Shown here one piece after another: positions 1 through 13,244 of a stretch of 64,000 nt of DNA. The position numbers were made by a program, and so were the translations under genes. The notes below the pieces were generated by a model. It made no database searches. It was not told the DNA's origin and saw only the letters and a program-made list of their open reading frames with translations. The first letter of the stretch is position 1, and each line of letters opens with the position of its first letter. Origin of the DNA: Epiperipatus broadwayi (Eukaryota; Onychophora; Udeonychophora; Euonychophora; Peripatidae); contig JAQFVV010006543.1 in the NCBI GenBank assembly GCA_028023455.1, positions 1 through 64,000 on the forward strand, written 5' to 3'.

Positions 1-20
1 TTATTATTATTATTATTATC
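1..20. repeat. (TTA)n array at window edge, 3' flank of a LINE
   Basis: Six TTA units open the window and are cut by its edge. On the minus strand they follow directly after the 3' end of the LINE at 20-5,274, so they are either its (TAA)n-type tail or the remaining half of a target microsatellite. Confidence 0.9.
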
Positions 21-32
21 TTTCAAAAGGAC

Positions 33-38
33 TTTATT
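33..38 (-). promoter_or_regulatory. Polyadenylation signal AATAAA of the LINE
   Basis: AATAAA on the minus strand, about a dozen bases before the (TAA)n tail, is at the right distance to define the element's 3' end. Confidence 0.6.
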
Positions 39-274
39 GAATATAACAAGAAAAAGGTTACATTTATAACTATTTTACCACATGCAGATGAATTGAAGTT
101 AGTATAAATAAGTTGAAAATTGTAATTGGGGGAGGGGACAACAAAGACAAGGATATGCATGTGGTTTACAAATTTGGGTCTACACATTTTTTTTCAATAA
201 AAATATACATCCAATTAGTTTTGTGCACTCATAAGGCTCTTAGTTCTGTTTTTTTATTAGTCTTTTTTTTTCCT

Positions 275-1500
275 CTATAGTTTTGAGCGCTGTCGTAATA
301 TAGACCAAGTGGCTGTGTACATCTTTTGGGATACAATTTTTTCATCCCCTAAGCGGAGCTGTTCAATTTTGTTCCAGAATGTGTTTGGATGTCTTCTTGG
401 ATTGTTGTTGTACATAAAGGAGCATCTTGTACACCATAGTGAGAATAATATAAAAGTACTTGCTCGAATATGTGGGTAGCTACCCTTAACAAATGATTGT
501 AAAAGTGTTTGAATGTCACAATTTCTTTGTTTGTACAATGATGGTATGGATGAACGAATATTATCAAATACAGGGCAGGTAAAAAGAAAATGTTCTTGTG
601 TCTCAGTTTCTCTATGACATAACCAGCATATGTCTTCTGTATTTATGTAATGCCTTCTGTATCTACAAAAGGGTAATGTCGGCAATGCTTCAAGATTTAA
701 TTTGAGTAGAAAATCATAATATTTGGGTTCTAATGACCAGAATTTAAATTTCCAGGTTAGTTGTCTATTGTTAATGTTTAAAATTGGTTCTTTATCATTT
801 AGTGGAGAGCAAATTATCTGGTATACATCCCAATATTTAAATTTATCTTGAGGTGGTGCAAAAATAATGCTTGGAATGTTAAGAATTAGTGTAAGCAAGG
901 TTTTCCAATATCCACTGGTTGGTGGTGGTTTATCTGTTGGTGTAATCTTGAAGAAAACTTTCATGTATGGAAATAAATAAGCACATGCAGAAATAAGATT
1001 TAATGTCTTTTGAATATTAAAAATATGTATTGAATGTAGTCCTAAACCATTTTTTATTAGAGGAGCTTGAATACATTTTAGTGAAACTGAAACAATCTTT
1101 TTTCCCCACAGCAATTTTCTACATAATGAGTTTATTTTATTAGTAAAAGATTTTGTGTATAGTATTATTGGAGAATAGTATGTGATTCGAGTCATAATTA
1201 ATAGATTAAACAGGGATGCTTTTGAGTACAACGAAAGGTAAGATTTTGAAAGTGAATCAATTATATTTTCTATTTTATTTTTAATTTTGTCTTGTATTTG
1301 TCGACACATTTCTAGGTTGCTCAAATAGAAGGGGAATCCCACAAAAGAGCTGGGTTTTTCTTTAAAATGTTGTGTGTGAAATTGTCTTGTATATATTGAC
1401 CATGCAGAAGATTTATCCATGTTAAACTCCAGCTTGTATTTATTAGTATATGAATTAAGAATTTTCAATAGAGTTGGGATCTAAGTTTAAAAAATCGAAA
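275..1500 (-). pseudogene. LINE ORF2 C-terminal region with CCHC (zf-RVT-like) motif
   Basis: An open frame of about 397 codons continues after the reverse transcriptase. Early residues contain WGKKIVSVSLKCIQAPLIKNG followed by LGLHS, the conserved thumb/connection pattern of L1- and Tx1-type ORF2 proteins (W-K/G... GGLGL). Near residue 280 is ICWLCHRETETQEHFLFTC, a C-X2-C-X8-H-X4-C zinc motif like the zf-RVT domain at the C terminus of this group. The frame is the same as that of the RT catalytic YMDDF box at about 1,500-1,520, but two stops (TAA, TAG) lie between them, so translation could not read through. In the family this region helps position RNA and target DNA during target-primed reverse transcription. 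Confidence 0.8.
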
Positions 1501-2470
1501 AATCATCCATGTAGGCAATACAGGAGATGTTTGCTTTCAGACCAGGTATGTATATGCCTGATAATTCTTTTTCTATCATATTCAGTAAGGGATTGATATA
1601 GAAAGTAAAAAAAAAGAGCACTTAGTGGTGAACCTTGTGGAATTGAACAGTAAGGTACAAAAGAGGGGGAATTCTTACCATTAAGTGTAATATGTATTTC
1701 TTGACTTAATAGAAGATTGGTGATTAAATATATTAAGGATCTTGGTATTGTTGTGTCTGCTAATGCTTCAATAAGGAGTTCAATCGGAATCATATCAAAT
1801 GCTGATTTTATATCCAGTTGGATTACAACTGGACTATATTTTTTATTATTTCTGACAGAATCAATAACTGTTTTGAATAGAAAAGCTGCTTGCATTGTAG
1901 ATGAGCCTTTCTTAGCAAACTGCATTTTAGATAGTATAGGTATAATATAGGGTCCTATTTTGTCTTTAATGATTGACTCCAGCATTTTGATACCCAGAGG
2001 GCTCATTGATATGTGCCTTAGATTGTTTAGTGTGGTTATTTTTTCATGTGTTTTGATAAATGGTACTAGTAAAATAGGGTATAATCCATGTATATAATGA
2101 ACTTTTTTGTTAGAAAGTTTGCTAGATTACACAGATACTGAGCAGTATATTTTTCTAAATGCTTGAATACAAAGCAATGTATACCATGCATTCCTGGGTG
2201 ACTGGAGTTTGGGGTTGATGCTAATTTTTGAATAAAATCTTTGGGAGTAAATACTATATCTTCTTCTGGCTCACCGAGAAAAAATGGTGCAGGGCTGAAT
2301 TTTTTCTTCTCTTGAAGTTTGGATTTGAAATGTGTGTAGAGAGGTAGCAACATGTTGTAGCCAGAAATTATATCTTCTTGTATTTTAATTGCTGTTGGTA
2401 TGCGAGTTGATGGCTTTTGTCCCAGTGCCCAGAAAATATAGTGTCTGGACCATGTGTGTGTCTGTGTCAA
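1500..2470 (-). pseudogene. LINE ORF2 reverse transcriptase domain (broken)
   Basis: The fingers/palm region reads clearly: QLDIKSAFDMIP (motif A, the first catalytic aspartate), IPQGSPLSALFF (motif B) and, in the neighbouring frame, NISCIAYMDDFS (motif C, with the catalytic D-D pair). A frameshift at about 1,590-1,620 separates motifs B and C, and stops follow YMDDF. The upstream part at 2,066-2,470 has another frame break at about 2,010-2,070. YMDDF is less usual than YADDx for LINEs. The enzyme would copy element RNA onto nicked chromosomal DNA. This copy is inactive. Confidence 0.85.
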
Positions 2471-2601
2471 GAAGAGTTCTTTTTTTAATTGCCAGGTATT
2501 CTCTAAGTTCTTCAGTGACTGATTAATATAGTTTTTTCAGGGTAATCACATTTGAGCAGCCTTGTTTATTTGTAGTACTGTTTGTGATTCTTTTGTGTGT
2601 T

Positions 2602-3491
2602 TCATCTACAAGAGCTAGAAGCCTTGAAAGGGATAGCCCTTGTTATGACATCAATAGTATATAAAATAATGTTAACAAAGGCAGTCCATGTTTGAACTGG
2701 ATCTATTTCAATGTCTTGAAGTTTAAAGAGATGGATATTAATTTCTGAGAATAAATATTCTGGGGTTCGACATGGAAGGAGCACTCTAATTGTGTTTACA
2801 ATAGATGTTATTGATCTGTGTATAAAATCATTCTTTAGTGAAACAATAATTGCAGAATGATCTGATAATGATGAGTTTTTTATTGTTAGGCTGATCATGT
2901 GATGCAACACTGGTGAGTAGAAGACAAGGTCAATTAATGATAAAAACCTGCCATTATTAAATGTTACTGAATTCTGTGGGAGATAGCCTTCCCCACTCAT
3001 GAGTAGTATGGCTAGTAAGTGCAACCATTTTGTAATAAACCCATTGTATGACATGTTGAAATCACCAAGTAATATTAATGGATGTGATGAGGATGCTATT
3101 TTGGAATTTATAATTTGAATGACTATTAATTGCTGTATGATTTGGAGGTAAATAAACAAATGCTACATTCAATGTAACTGTTTTATCATATAAGGTTATA
3201 ATTAATATGTGTGCATCTATATATATTATTTTGAATGAATAGAAGGGGCAGGTTTTCATTACTACTACTATTCCTGTTTCTGCCGAGGGTAAAAATGATG
3301 CTTGGGAGAATGCTGAGTAGCCTTGATTATTAAGATAGTTAGATGGATTAATCTGAGATTTGTTATAATTTTTTATTTCAAGTATCCCTAGCAAATGAGG
3401 TTGTATAATTTCAAGCCATTTTATTAATTGATAGTTTTTTTTCTGGTGAGTTTAATCCATGGATGTTGAATGACACTATTTTTATTTTCAT
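2602..3491 (-). pseudogene. LINE ORF2 N-terminal AP endonuclease domain (broken)
   Basis: ORF2 opens at ATG 3,491 with MKIKIVSFNIHGLNSP, the first endonuclease motif (metal-binding Asn). After frame breaks, it shows LILLGDFNMSYNG (GDFN motif) near 3,070 and NSSLSDHSAIIVSL (catalytic SDH motif) near 2,860. These are the hallmarks of APE-type LINE endonucleases, which nick the target to prime reverse transcription. At least two frameshifts occur (around 3,100 and 3,420). The start lies about 80 bases after the ORF1 stop, as is usual for bicistronic LINEs. Confidence 0.8.
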
Positions 3492-3574
3492 TACAGCTTC
3501 ACTCAATAAAGACAGAACACACCTGTTGCAGTAATTAGATTGTAATTTTATATAGTTTAAATAACTTGCACAAA

Positions 3575-5060
3575 TTATGACAATGAATTTTTATGTCTGG
3601 AGGTTCTACTTCCTCCCTCCTGTGATAATTTTTGCACATTTGCTTTTTTATTGGGGCTAAGATCTTCATCTGAAGTGTATTCAAACTCAGTATCCATTGA
3701 ACTCATATTTGCTTTTCTTATTTTTTTTTATGATCTAATGTCTGGGGCATATCATCTTCACTGAGATCAATAGGCACTGCTGCATTTTTTCCTCATTTGC
3801 TTTGCAGTCTGCCTGTTTTTCGGCTGGCAGTAACATTTATTTTTGGGTCTGTAGGTGGCAGGCAAGGCACTAGATAGTCTATAATATCTTGCAAAGTTTT
3901 GTTAAGGGGTGTTTTTGATTGTTTGTGATTTTGGAAATCACTTTTTAGTATTTCTTGTTGATATGAGCTACTTTCTTGTAACACTGGTTTATCCTCATCA
4001 TTCCGTGATTGATTTTCGGGTAAAATTGATTCACTTTTGTCACTTACTGATTGCTCTCTGGTGATATTTAGACCATCTGTTACATCGTCATTAATTTGAT
4101 TATTTTTAGCCTATTGTAGTTGATTCACTCATCGTTTGAGGAGTGATTTCTGTGTTATTTACTGGTGCATTTCCATATTGATGACTTGAGGTTGCTCTCA
4201 TATCACAATGTTTACATTTAAGTTTTGGGCATGCATTTATAATATGCCCTCATTGTTTGCAGTGAAAACATTGTGGCTTAAGTCCATGAATTATTAAGAG
4301 TAGCGTCATTTTGTGATCGGTTATGAGAGTGGGAATACCATTGGGATTTACGTTTTGATTTAATTTAATTTTAAAATGATAACTGTTTCCATGATCAGTA
4401 TCGGAGTTCCTTTTAAATATATAGGTTGAAAGGCAACTACAGCTCCAACAGTTGCATTAATTTATTGAGGTCATTTATTGTATAGTTAAAGTACGTATTT
4501 TTAATTGTGCCGGTAATAAAATTGTCTCTATATTGGTTAACTTTAACTAAAGCATATTTCCCTAACATTTTAATTGTTTTATCAAATTTGTTTTTTTGTT
4601 CTTCACTATAGAATTCAATAGCAAGATAGTGAGGATTTGGATAATCTGCAATGCGCAATATAGAATCCCATAAATTATTTGCATTTAATTCTTCGTATAG
4701 CAAATCCTTAGGAAATCTATACAGCGAACAATTTATATCTGTAATTGCAAGGATAACAGACCGGTCAGTAAAGAAACGTTTAAATGACATAAATAAGTCA
4801 CGTGGGATGATCATATTAAAGCATTCAGAAATATTTATTAGACTTTCATTAGTCCAGATCTCTTCTTTTATTGTATTAACTGGTAATGGATCAGATTCTG
4901 AAATCATATCCAGCTTCAGTAGATCATTCATTGTTGAATGACGAAATCTTGAAACTGGAGTTTGATTATTTTTCACGTTCTGAGGGAAATCTCCTTTTTT
5001 AGTGGATGCTTTGATTGCATCAGTGTAAGTAATGCTTGCTGCGTTCGAAGAGATCGCCAT
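3575..5060 (-). pseudogene. LINE ORF1 with CCHC zinc knuckles (broken)
   Basis: The first 207 codons (5,060-4,437) are open, starting at ATG with MAISSNAASITYTDAI, and contain a probable RNA-binding fold. The next part is frameshifted. At about 4,290-4,210 it encodes a zinc-knuckle array: C-F-H-C then G-H and N-A-C (C-X2-C-X4-H-X4-C), with an in-frame stop inside the first knuckle. A second C-X2-C (CKHC) follows. The C-terminal part is acidic and serine-rich (EFEYTSDEDLSPNKK near 3,690) and ends at a stop about 3,575. ORF1 proteins of this group bind element RNA into ribonucleoprotein particles. Start choice: first ATG after a stop-rich leader. Confidence 0.75.
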
Positions 5061-5271
5061 ATTGGATTAAAAAAAATAACCACTTGCACACAAATTCCTC
5101 GTAGGAGGAGTTTTCTTAAGTTTAAAAAACTATATATACTGAATATTAGGTTGCTTAGAGTCAATGCGGTTTATTTTAAATAAAAAAATTTTATGTTTTA
5201 TTATTACAAGAAATATATAAAGTATCCTACCGATATCTACGATCACCAAAACAGCTGGTGCATGCGCACTC

Positions 5272-5519
<248 letters not shown>

Positions 5520-6280
5520 AAAATAATCAAAGAAGTTCAAGTACTGGGAGTGACAAAAACTATAACCTTGATTTATTTGATGTTCAGAACTTGGCCTCCA
5601 GAGACTGACACTTTTCTAACAGTAGTAAATTATGCAAGGCAACTGTTTCATTAAATTAATCAATTGGAGGATTTTTGTTATGTTTTCCGAATCCACCCAA
5701 CCTTTAGCTTTTGAATCCATTACTTTATTGTATAGCTAATTCCTTAGAAGGTCATGTGATGTCAAAATACCCAATTATTTCCATTTACTTAAATAAACTA
5801 ATATTTTTTTTTTACTTTACTTCATTAAGAATTATTTCAGATGTCTTATTGTTGGAATTCATCACTCTACTAAGTTATCACTAAGATTAATTACATTAAT
5901 GCCACCTGGTGTGAAATTTTAATTTTTACTATGAACAGCAATGTTATAAATTTGGACTGAAAAATAAAGTAAAAAATGATTTTGCTCAATAAAAAAAATA
6001 ATAATAATAAACAGAAAAAAAAATGAATTTTGAAAAATAGTACTCTCCTTAAATATATTTATATATAATAATTTTTGTGTAAAAACAACTCTATTTAAAT
6101 TATTTATTTGAACATACTGTTTATAGTTAGGACTGACTGAAAAGTACTAGCAAACATCTAAGGTCTTTCCAGAATAAATTAAAAATATAAAATTAACTAA
6201 ATAATTGATTGTGTACAAATTTCTTTTATCTATAAATTAGTGCTTAAACTTTTTAAAATATTTATAAATAAGATAAAGCA
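5520..6280. other. A/T-rich DNA without recognised features
   Basis: No coding pattern, RNA gene or repeat of note seen. Confidence 0.5.
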
Positions 6281-7400
6281 ATAAAATATCATATGATCTA
6301 TTACATATGATCTATTAAATATCCTACTGATATTTTAACAGCACCTATTTTTTTCTTCATCACTTCTTTGCCACCTACTAGGAACTTTACTAACTAAAAT
6401 AGGCACCTAATAAATCCCTATCTTATGATATCATATCCAATATTCCCCAGACTAGTTTTAAATCTTATGGCTTTTATCGGTGAGGAGGTTTGGATTTTGA
6501 AATAGTGTACCTGGACATTTAGGCTCTAATGCACCTTTCTTCTGATATTCATCATTTCTTTTTCTGTTTTACTATCAGCTCAAACTGATAAACATATAAA
6601 TGTTTTTAATCTAAGCCAAACTACTTGTACAGTCATATCAATCTGAAATCAGTGCACTTTCTATATATTATTATGCTTTTAGTTTTGTAACAATTACAGA
6701 TATTTTTTATTATAGCTAAAATTTGGTATAAACTTTATGAAAGTATCACATGATCTATCACATGATTCTAACTTATATATTTCTGTTTTAGCAACATGCA
6801 TTTTTTTTATGAATTCAGTGTCACTTATTGTATGCTTTATGAACTAATAGATGCCAGATGGTAATGCTTGATATATCCCTATCATGTGTTGTCATATACA
6901 ATATCATCAGATTAGTTTTAAGTTTATGGCATTCATCAGTGAGAAACATTGTAAAACATAGAGTGAAAGACAAATATATGCTGCTAAAATAGTGATATGT
7001 AAGCTAGAATCATGTGATAATGGTTTATAGAAAAATCTGACCGCAGGATAGAGATACCTATAATTATTAAAAATACCATAATATATAGAATTGAAATGGT
7101 TTCAGATAAATGTGAATCTAGAAGCAAGTTAGCTAAAATTGAAAACATTTATATGATTTTAATCTGGAATGATAGCTTGATAGTATAGCAGAGAGGTAAA
7201 TGACAGCTTCCAGAAGAAAGATGCAAGGAATCATAAAGTTCCAGGTGCACTGCTCCAAAATCCAAACCTCACTGATAAAAGCTATATCTTGAAACTGGTC
7301 TAGAGATATTGGATAAGACAGTACTGGGTAAGGATTTATTAAGTGGCATAGAGATGGTAAAAAAAAATGTATGTTGCTAAATAAGATAAAGCACTTTCAA
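6280..7400. repeat. Old cluster of family A repeat copies, in both orientations
   Basis: Segments at about 6,400-6,560 and 6,850-6,950 (+) and 7,190-7,340 (-) share a core with the younger family A copies: a sentence of the form CCAGACTAGTTTnnA, then a TTTATCAGTGAGGAG-like part and CACCTGGA. All are diverged, so this is an ancient cluster. The + and - parts face each other and make a degenerate palindrome. Confidence 0.55.
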
Positions 7401-8370
7401 AAGATGATGATTTTAATATGAATTAGAATCTGAGCAAAGTCATCCTTGAAATACACGTTAATGCAGGCTTAGGATTTTTTTAGATGATTAGGCTAGCTAA
7501 TGATTTAATAGTAGTTTGTAAATAGGTAGGTATCTGTTCTGAATTAGATAGAGATCGTTGACTATACAAATAAAAATTACATCTTTCACCCTCATAAAAG
7601 AGGTGTTATAATCTCATGTGGTGAACTCATAGTGACTGCCACTTCTTGCTTAAGGAACTCCACCAATAAATTGTATTATAGTCATTATTATTTACAAATA
7701 GTTGCTTTTAAAATAGATTTTTTATATAACTAATTAATATCACAAATATTGTATGTGTATATAATATAAATTGAACTCTAATAATTTCACACATTGATAA
7801 AGATATTTTTCAAACATGAAACTAAACTTCAATAGACTTATTTCAGATCAGATTCCTATTTTGGGTGTCACCAAGAGTCTACAATCAAAGAATTATGGCA
7901 TAATATGGCATTCTTATTATAAATTTCCAAATTTCCAAATCCAAGGATAAAGCCAGTAGTATTTGTTTTTTCTAGATGCAGCAGAAGTTTCATCAACAGA
8001 TTCAGTAGAGTCGATGTGTTCACCTGTTTTATAAATGAAATTTATAATCCATTGCTCTTTGCAAATGTGGACAAATACAAACTATGAATCATATCGTTAA
8101 TGACCACCGGGTTTTTTTGCAGTGGCAGAATTGAAGAGTTTAATAAAGTCATTAATAAATCTATCTTCAGATTTAAATCTTTACTGTTTTTTTTTTATGA
8201 TATCTTTTTAACAGTTAAACTCTTTAAATCTAATATTAAATAAATAAGTAAAATCTTGAATTGCTTTTAGTGCAGAGACCTCTATTCAAAAAGCAAGTCT
8301 TAAAATATTAAATATGCAGCAGAAAATAAGATATTTAATATATAAGTGCATGCTCCAAACTGAAGTATTG
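7400..8370. other. A/T-rich DNA without recognised features
   Basis: Nothing supported; scattered short A/T tracts only. Confidence 0.45.
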
Positions 8371-8850
8371 TTTATAACTTACAAGCTTAAGAGAATAGGG
8401 TCATGCGATCTATAATTCTTATTTTGACTATGTATAGTCTCTGCCTTAAGTCTTATGCAATGTTATATTGCTAAGACTACTAATATATGGTATGGCTGAA
8501 GATCTCTCATCCCCATATAGCTATTTGAGTTGGATAGCTGGGTTTGAAGACATGTAGGTGTCTGAAAATTTCAGATTTTCTACTCAATAGATAATTTTTA
8601 GTTAAATGCTGGCTTTGGGTTGGTGTTTTTAGATCTAGCGTCTGAATCTATCCTAGCACCTATCTGAGGAGTGCCAGAGCATGAAACCATGAAGAGGTTT
8701 GGAAGGGGGTCCTGACAGAGATGTTTTAAATGCTTTCTCTAGCTAAGCATTTATCACAAAGCTTGTTGAGGAATTGGCAATCCTCACTGTTTACAAATTA
8801 CAAGCTTAAGAGAATGGAGTCATGTAATCTATGACTCTTATTTTGATTAT
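8371..8850. repeat. Pair of 60-bp direct repeats about 417 bp apart
   Basis: 8,371-8,431 and 8,788-8,850 share ACAAGCTTAAGAGAAT followed by GTCATG, ATCTAT and CTTATTTTGA with a few changes. The DNA between is slightly richer in G+C and unrecognised. It could be a solo insertion flanked by short terminal repeats or an old segmental duplication. Confidence 0.6.
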
Positions 8851-11800
8851 TTGAAGTATTAGAAGTTTCTGGATTTTCTGTTTATCAATGAATGTGCATT
8901 ATTAATAAAATTGTGCTTGTTCGTGATTAAAGATAATCGTGTAGACATCAAGCATGCAAAGTAATACAGCTATAATAAAAAAAAACGGATAATAAAAAAT
9001 GCATAGTTTAGCTGATTCGATGATCAAGAAAATCATTAGATTTCAGTTAAAAGTTTCTGGAGTCTGCAGCATATAAATTAATACATTAGAATATATTATT
9101 GTTACTACACATTTAATAGTTTAAGGTTTGTTTTTTGAAGAGGGGGGCTATGCTCTGAAAGCGCGTTAAAGTATTTGAATTTGCAAAGTCTTCCTCGTTT
9201 AAGAAACATGTTTATTAATATATGATTTTATTATCTGTATACATAAACATAATTTTTACTTTTTCAAAAACAAAATTTCTATTGTATAAGTAATAAAAGT
9301 AAATTATTCTTTTTTACAAAAATAACAGCTGGCTTTTATTGTTGCATTATTCCAAGAATTATATTACATTTCTAAAATATTTATTTTGTAATTTGATGGC
9401 TAAACGATAATTCGATTACATTCTTGAATCCCAAATTGCGAAAGTTTTAATAAGTTGAAATCTAATTAGAATACAATATTTCCAATTAGATAATTAAATT
9501 TACTCATATTTTTACCGCGCGGAGACTGAGTAATAATCGTGATTTAATAAAAGTTTTTAATCGCATTAATGTTGGCGCATCTTCTTCTAATCTCTATTTG
9601 ATTAAACACAATAATGACTGCTTTAATGTTAAGCATAAATCTGTATTTTAACTATAAATTTAATAAATCAAAGATATCGGCACTCTTCGTCATTATTTTA
9701 CACAAATGTATTTACCATTATAAAATTTATAATGATATGATTAGTGTCTATTTTTCATGCCTGTGATCTGGGTTTGAACTTTGGCCAAATGAATTCTGGT
9801 TTTTTTTTCAGATCAAAAACTGGATTAAGATTGATTTTGGGTGGATTACTCATAATCAACTCAATTAGCTATTTAATGTTGATTAATAAATTAGCACAAG
9901 CCTATTATTAATTAGAATGCAATGGTCCTAGCTAATCTGAGTTTCTCAAATGAGTGATGATGTGCTGATTGTGAAATAAACAATATAAATATGAGACAGT
10001 ATCCAATATTGGTAGTGAGTAGGCATAGAGACTGGAATCATCCCCATATGAGCATTGATCTTCTAGATTATTTAAGTTTCATCTTATTTACAAATACTCG
10101 GGCATTTTCGTTTTAAACATAGAGTTTTAGAGAATATTGATGCAGTTTAATAATCATCACAATTCTGATCTTATATAAAATCAATATAAGAATCATTAAA
10201 TCAATATTAGAAAAGTGATCAATGTGATCAGTTACAGCATCAATATTTTGTAAATATTCTTGCTTCATCTTGAATCAAATTGATATTTTTTGTGACTATT
10301 TGCTCATTGTAATTTACAATGTAAATCTCCATACGGAATTCTAGAGGAAAATGGAAATTGGATTAATACGGAATTCTAGAGGAAAATGGAAATTGGATTT
10401 TAAAATACCAAGCATTATTTTATTTCTAATAAAATAATTAGGTTTAATTGCTAGTTTTATTATAAAACCCATTGCCCTGAATGTTAAATATTGATTAGAA
10501 ATGTTTATCTATAACTTTAGGGGGAAAGGGAGCAATAATAGATGATTATCACATCCATCTATTGTTCTATCAACTAGTTTTATATTCAAGGGAAACTTAA
10601 AATACATTAGTAGGGATTTCTAAACAAGCTTAATATTTTGTTCAAATGATTGACATATAACTGATCTACCTCCTTATTCTTCTACTGGTTGAAAATGAGT
10701 ATCTAATCTGTTCTTAGTTAGAACAAAAAGAAAACTGTAAAATTGTCTTATAAATAATGTCTATATTCTCTATTCCTTTTTGTAAGATATTGAATTTGAA
10801 AAAAAAAGGCCACATTTACTCTGTATGTTACTTGTTAGAATGCATACCATTGTTAATGAATTTAAAAGTTTTATAGTGCATTCAAAAATTTAGATTAGTG
10901 GTGACACTGTTATTTCCAAGGCCTAGTGGGTTATGGGGATAAACTTAACAGAATTAAAAAATATCATATTTGTCTAGGTGAATGGATCACACTATGCTTT
11001 ATCTATCAGGTGAAATCTGAACACTTTAATGCCAGATTTAATGTTCAATTATTTTATTCAGTTAATGTGAACTGAATTTTTATGTTACTCAACTGAATAT
11101 GAATCTTATAATTTAATATTTCTAAGCATGGCACATTTAATACTAAACTGCATAGAGGAAACTTAATTTTAAAAATTGGGCAATAATTATATACTATGAA
11201 GTGTCAATTTTATATGAACTATGCAGAAGACTGTGATGTCTGCTTAAGTTAAAAAACTATCAAACTTGTTCTGTCAACTATCTGGAGCATCCAGTGTTCA
11301 AAAATCTTTAGCATTTCAATATTGACAGTTGCCATGGTGATGACATTCAAATAAATGCATGAGAATTAAATCTTTTAGAAACAGTTATGGTTAAATATAG
11401 ATTTTTATTGGGAAAGAGTGAAAGACATTTTGAAACAGCAAAACAAAGTCAAAAATGCCAAAGCTGTAACAGAATAAATCATGTGACTCACACATTCTAA
11501 CAATCACATCACCAACAAGGAATTCAGCATAAATTTCAATTTGCCTTGCCACTTATGAATTAACTTTCATTTTAATATAAATGCCAATTATAAGAACTAG
11601 ACAATAAGTGATTGAATGCACTAAAATGTTTATATATGGAACTATCAAATAAAATTCTAAACTATTATAAAATGAAAAAAAAACCATGATATTCCACCAA
11701 ACATGATCTACATATTTTAAAGTTTTTTGATTCTTATCAGTGAATCCTCCATCTCAACTCTACCAATTATCAGCAAAGAAAATCAGACTAAACTCTTATT

Positions 11801-12440
11801 GTTCACACATTTTGTAAATAGCCTTTGTTCATCTAATGAGCTTAAAATATCAAACAACTGAGTCTCCTTTTTACATTAAAATCTCAGTATTTTTTCCATT
11901 ACACATTTTTCTTAAATAAACTCTTTGCTTGCCTTTATTTGTTGCAGCTACAAACAAACTCTTCTTTTGAAGGATTGAAAGAGGATAGAAGATGAAACTT
12001 CTGTATATATTTCATTTATAAAATAAAATAAAAGTATAGTCATTTGATGAAAAATGTTAAACCTAGCTATGGTGTCTTAATATATTATGAAAGCCTCCAT
12101 TTTCTAGCTGAAAGACCAAGAGAAGAACAATCAACAAGTAAAATAAAGTTTAATCAACTTGTTTTATTTTTTGATAAACAAATCATTGTGGAACAGCAAG
12201 CACAAACTAGCTCTGCCATCCTGGAAATTGTGAGATAGTAAAATTTCTTTTCTTAAAGTAATCAATATTATTAATTTAGGCTTTCAAGTTATTAAAAGAT
12301 ATCATCATCCTAGTTTAGGGTTTTTAAATGGCTCATTTTCTTGTGCATCTTAAAAATTGAAAAAAAATGGTAACTTTGAGGTTGGGATGCTAAAAAAAAT
12401 ATGTGAAGTGGTAATAAAAAATAATGGTTTTATTGATTAA
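8851..12440. other. A/T-rich DNA, no genes seen apart from one short tandem repeat
   Basis: No supported gene. A 64-codon ATG frame at 12,044-12,238 has no family resemblance and is expected by chance. The only structure is the tandem repeat at 10,332-10,399. Confidence 0.45.
10332..10399. repeat. Perfect 35-bp tandem duplication
   Basis: The unit beginning TACGGAATTCTAGAGGAAAA occurs twice back to back with no mismatch over 33 bases, so the duplication is recent. Confidence 0.95.
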
Positions 12441-12454
12441 GAATTCATAAATCA

Positions 12455-12650
12455 TCAAACTGGATTTGATCTGAGGATCTTACATTCCAGAGTCCGAATG
12501 TCACTACCACTACACCAATCCACACAGGACAATAAAATGTGTGCATTGACCAGGAAATCAAGGCATACAATTTTTGCCATACATGGTTTGATGTAGTGGT
12601 AAAGTTTTCAGAGTCTGGATTCTAAGTCCCTTGGGATTACTTCCTGTTCT
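12455..12650. repeat. Head-to-head pair of tRNA-derived SINE heads
   Basis: On the minus strand, 12,530-12,455 has a pol III A-box-like TGGTGTAGTGGTAGTG, a tRNA-like GGACTCTGG anticodon-arm stretch and a B-box-like GATCAAATCC. On the plus strand, 12,575-12,650 repeats the pattern (GATGTAGTGGTAAAG, GAGTCTGGATTC, GGGATTAC). Both arms have decayed tRNA stems, so they are SINE heads rather than genes. Downstream of the plus copy is a GATGATGATGATG / TTATTATTATT tail typical of such repeats. Confidence 0.6.
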
Positions 12651-13079
12651 GGTACTTCCAATGCTTCCACTTTCTATTGACTTTTGAACAATAAAACCAT
12701 TTGATAATGATGATGATGATTGTTATTATTATTGCCTTGTATGATCCTGGGATTTATTTCAACTTTGGTACTTCAGGAAATTGAACTTCTCATGAAATCC
12801 TGAGCTATAAAGTCATTCAATTATTTCCCTACAATGGCAAACTATCATTGATGATTATCAAGGTTGCTATGTGACATAGTACCCTACTATCTAGTTTGTC
12901 TCCACCCATCTCCAACTGAGAACTTATTATTATACTTACATAATTGTTATCTCAATTATATAAAAAAAACTCATTAAATGTTATGGTTTAATTCTAAATA
13001 TTGACATAATCGATTATGTAATGACCTATTGCCAGATACCTCAATCTATTATTGAGTAGAGACCATAACATTTATATAA

Positions 13080-13234
13080 TAAACATCACGTGATCACCAT
13101 TTCTTAAGCTTGCTTATAACTGTTATTAAAACAGGCAAAACTGCCCATACAGCATTGCCTCATGGCATCCATTGATTACTCTGGCTTGCACTGAGTGGCA
13201 ATACTGTATGGAGAGTTTTGCCTGTTTTAATATC
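13080..13234. mobile_element. Family A fold-back repeat, short copy with 10-bp target duplication
   Basis: The insert begins TAAACATCACGTGATCACC and ends with GGAGAGTTTTGCCTGTTTTAA plus a few bases. ATTTATATAA is present on both sides (13,070-13,079 and 13,235-13,244). The arms AAAACAGGCAAAACT near 13,130 and its reverse complement near 13,215 pair. Compared with the 316-bp copy at 22 kb, the middle part is missing. The function is unknown and no coding capacity is seen. Confidence 0.75.
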
Positions 13235-13244
13235 ATTTATATAA

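Noticed and set aside
12044-12238. 64-codon + frame beginning MMKNVKPSYGVLIYYESLHF
   Set aside because: No splice signals, no motif and no composition change. Consistent with chance.
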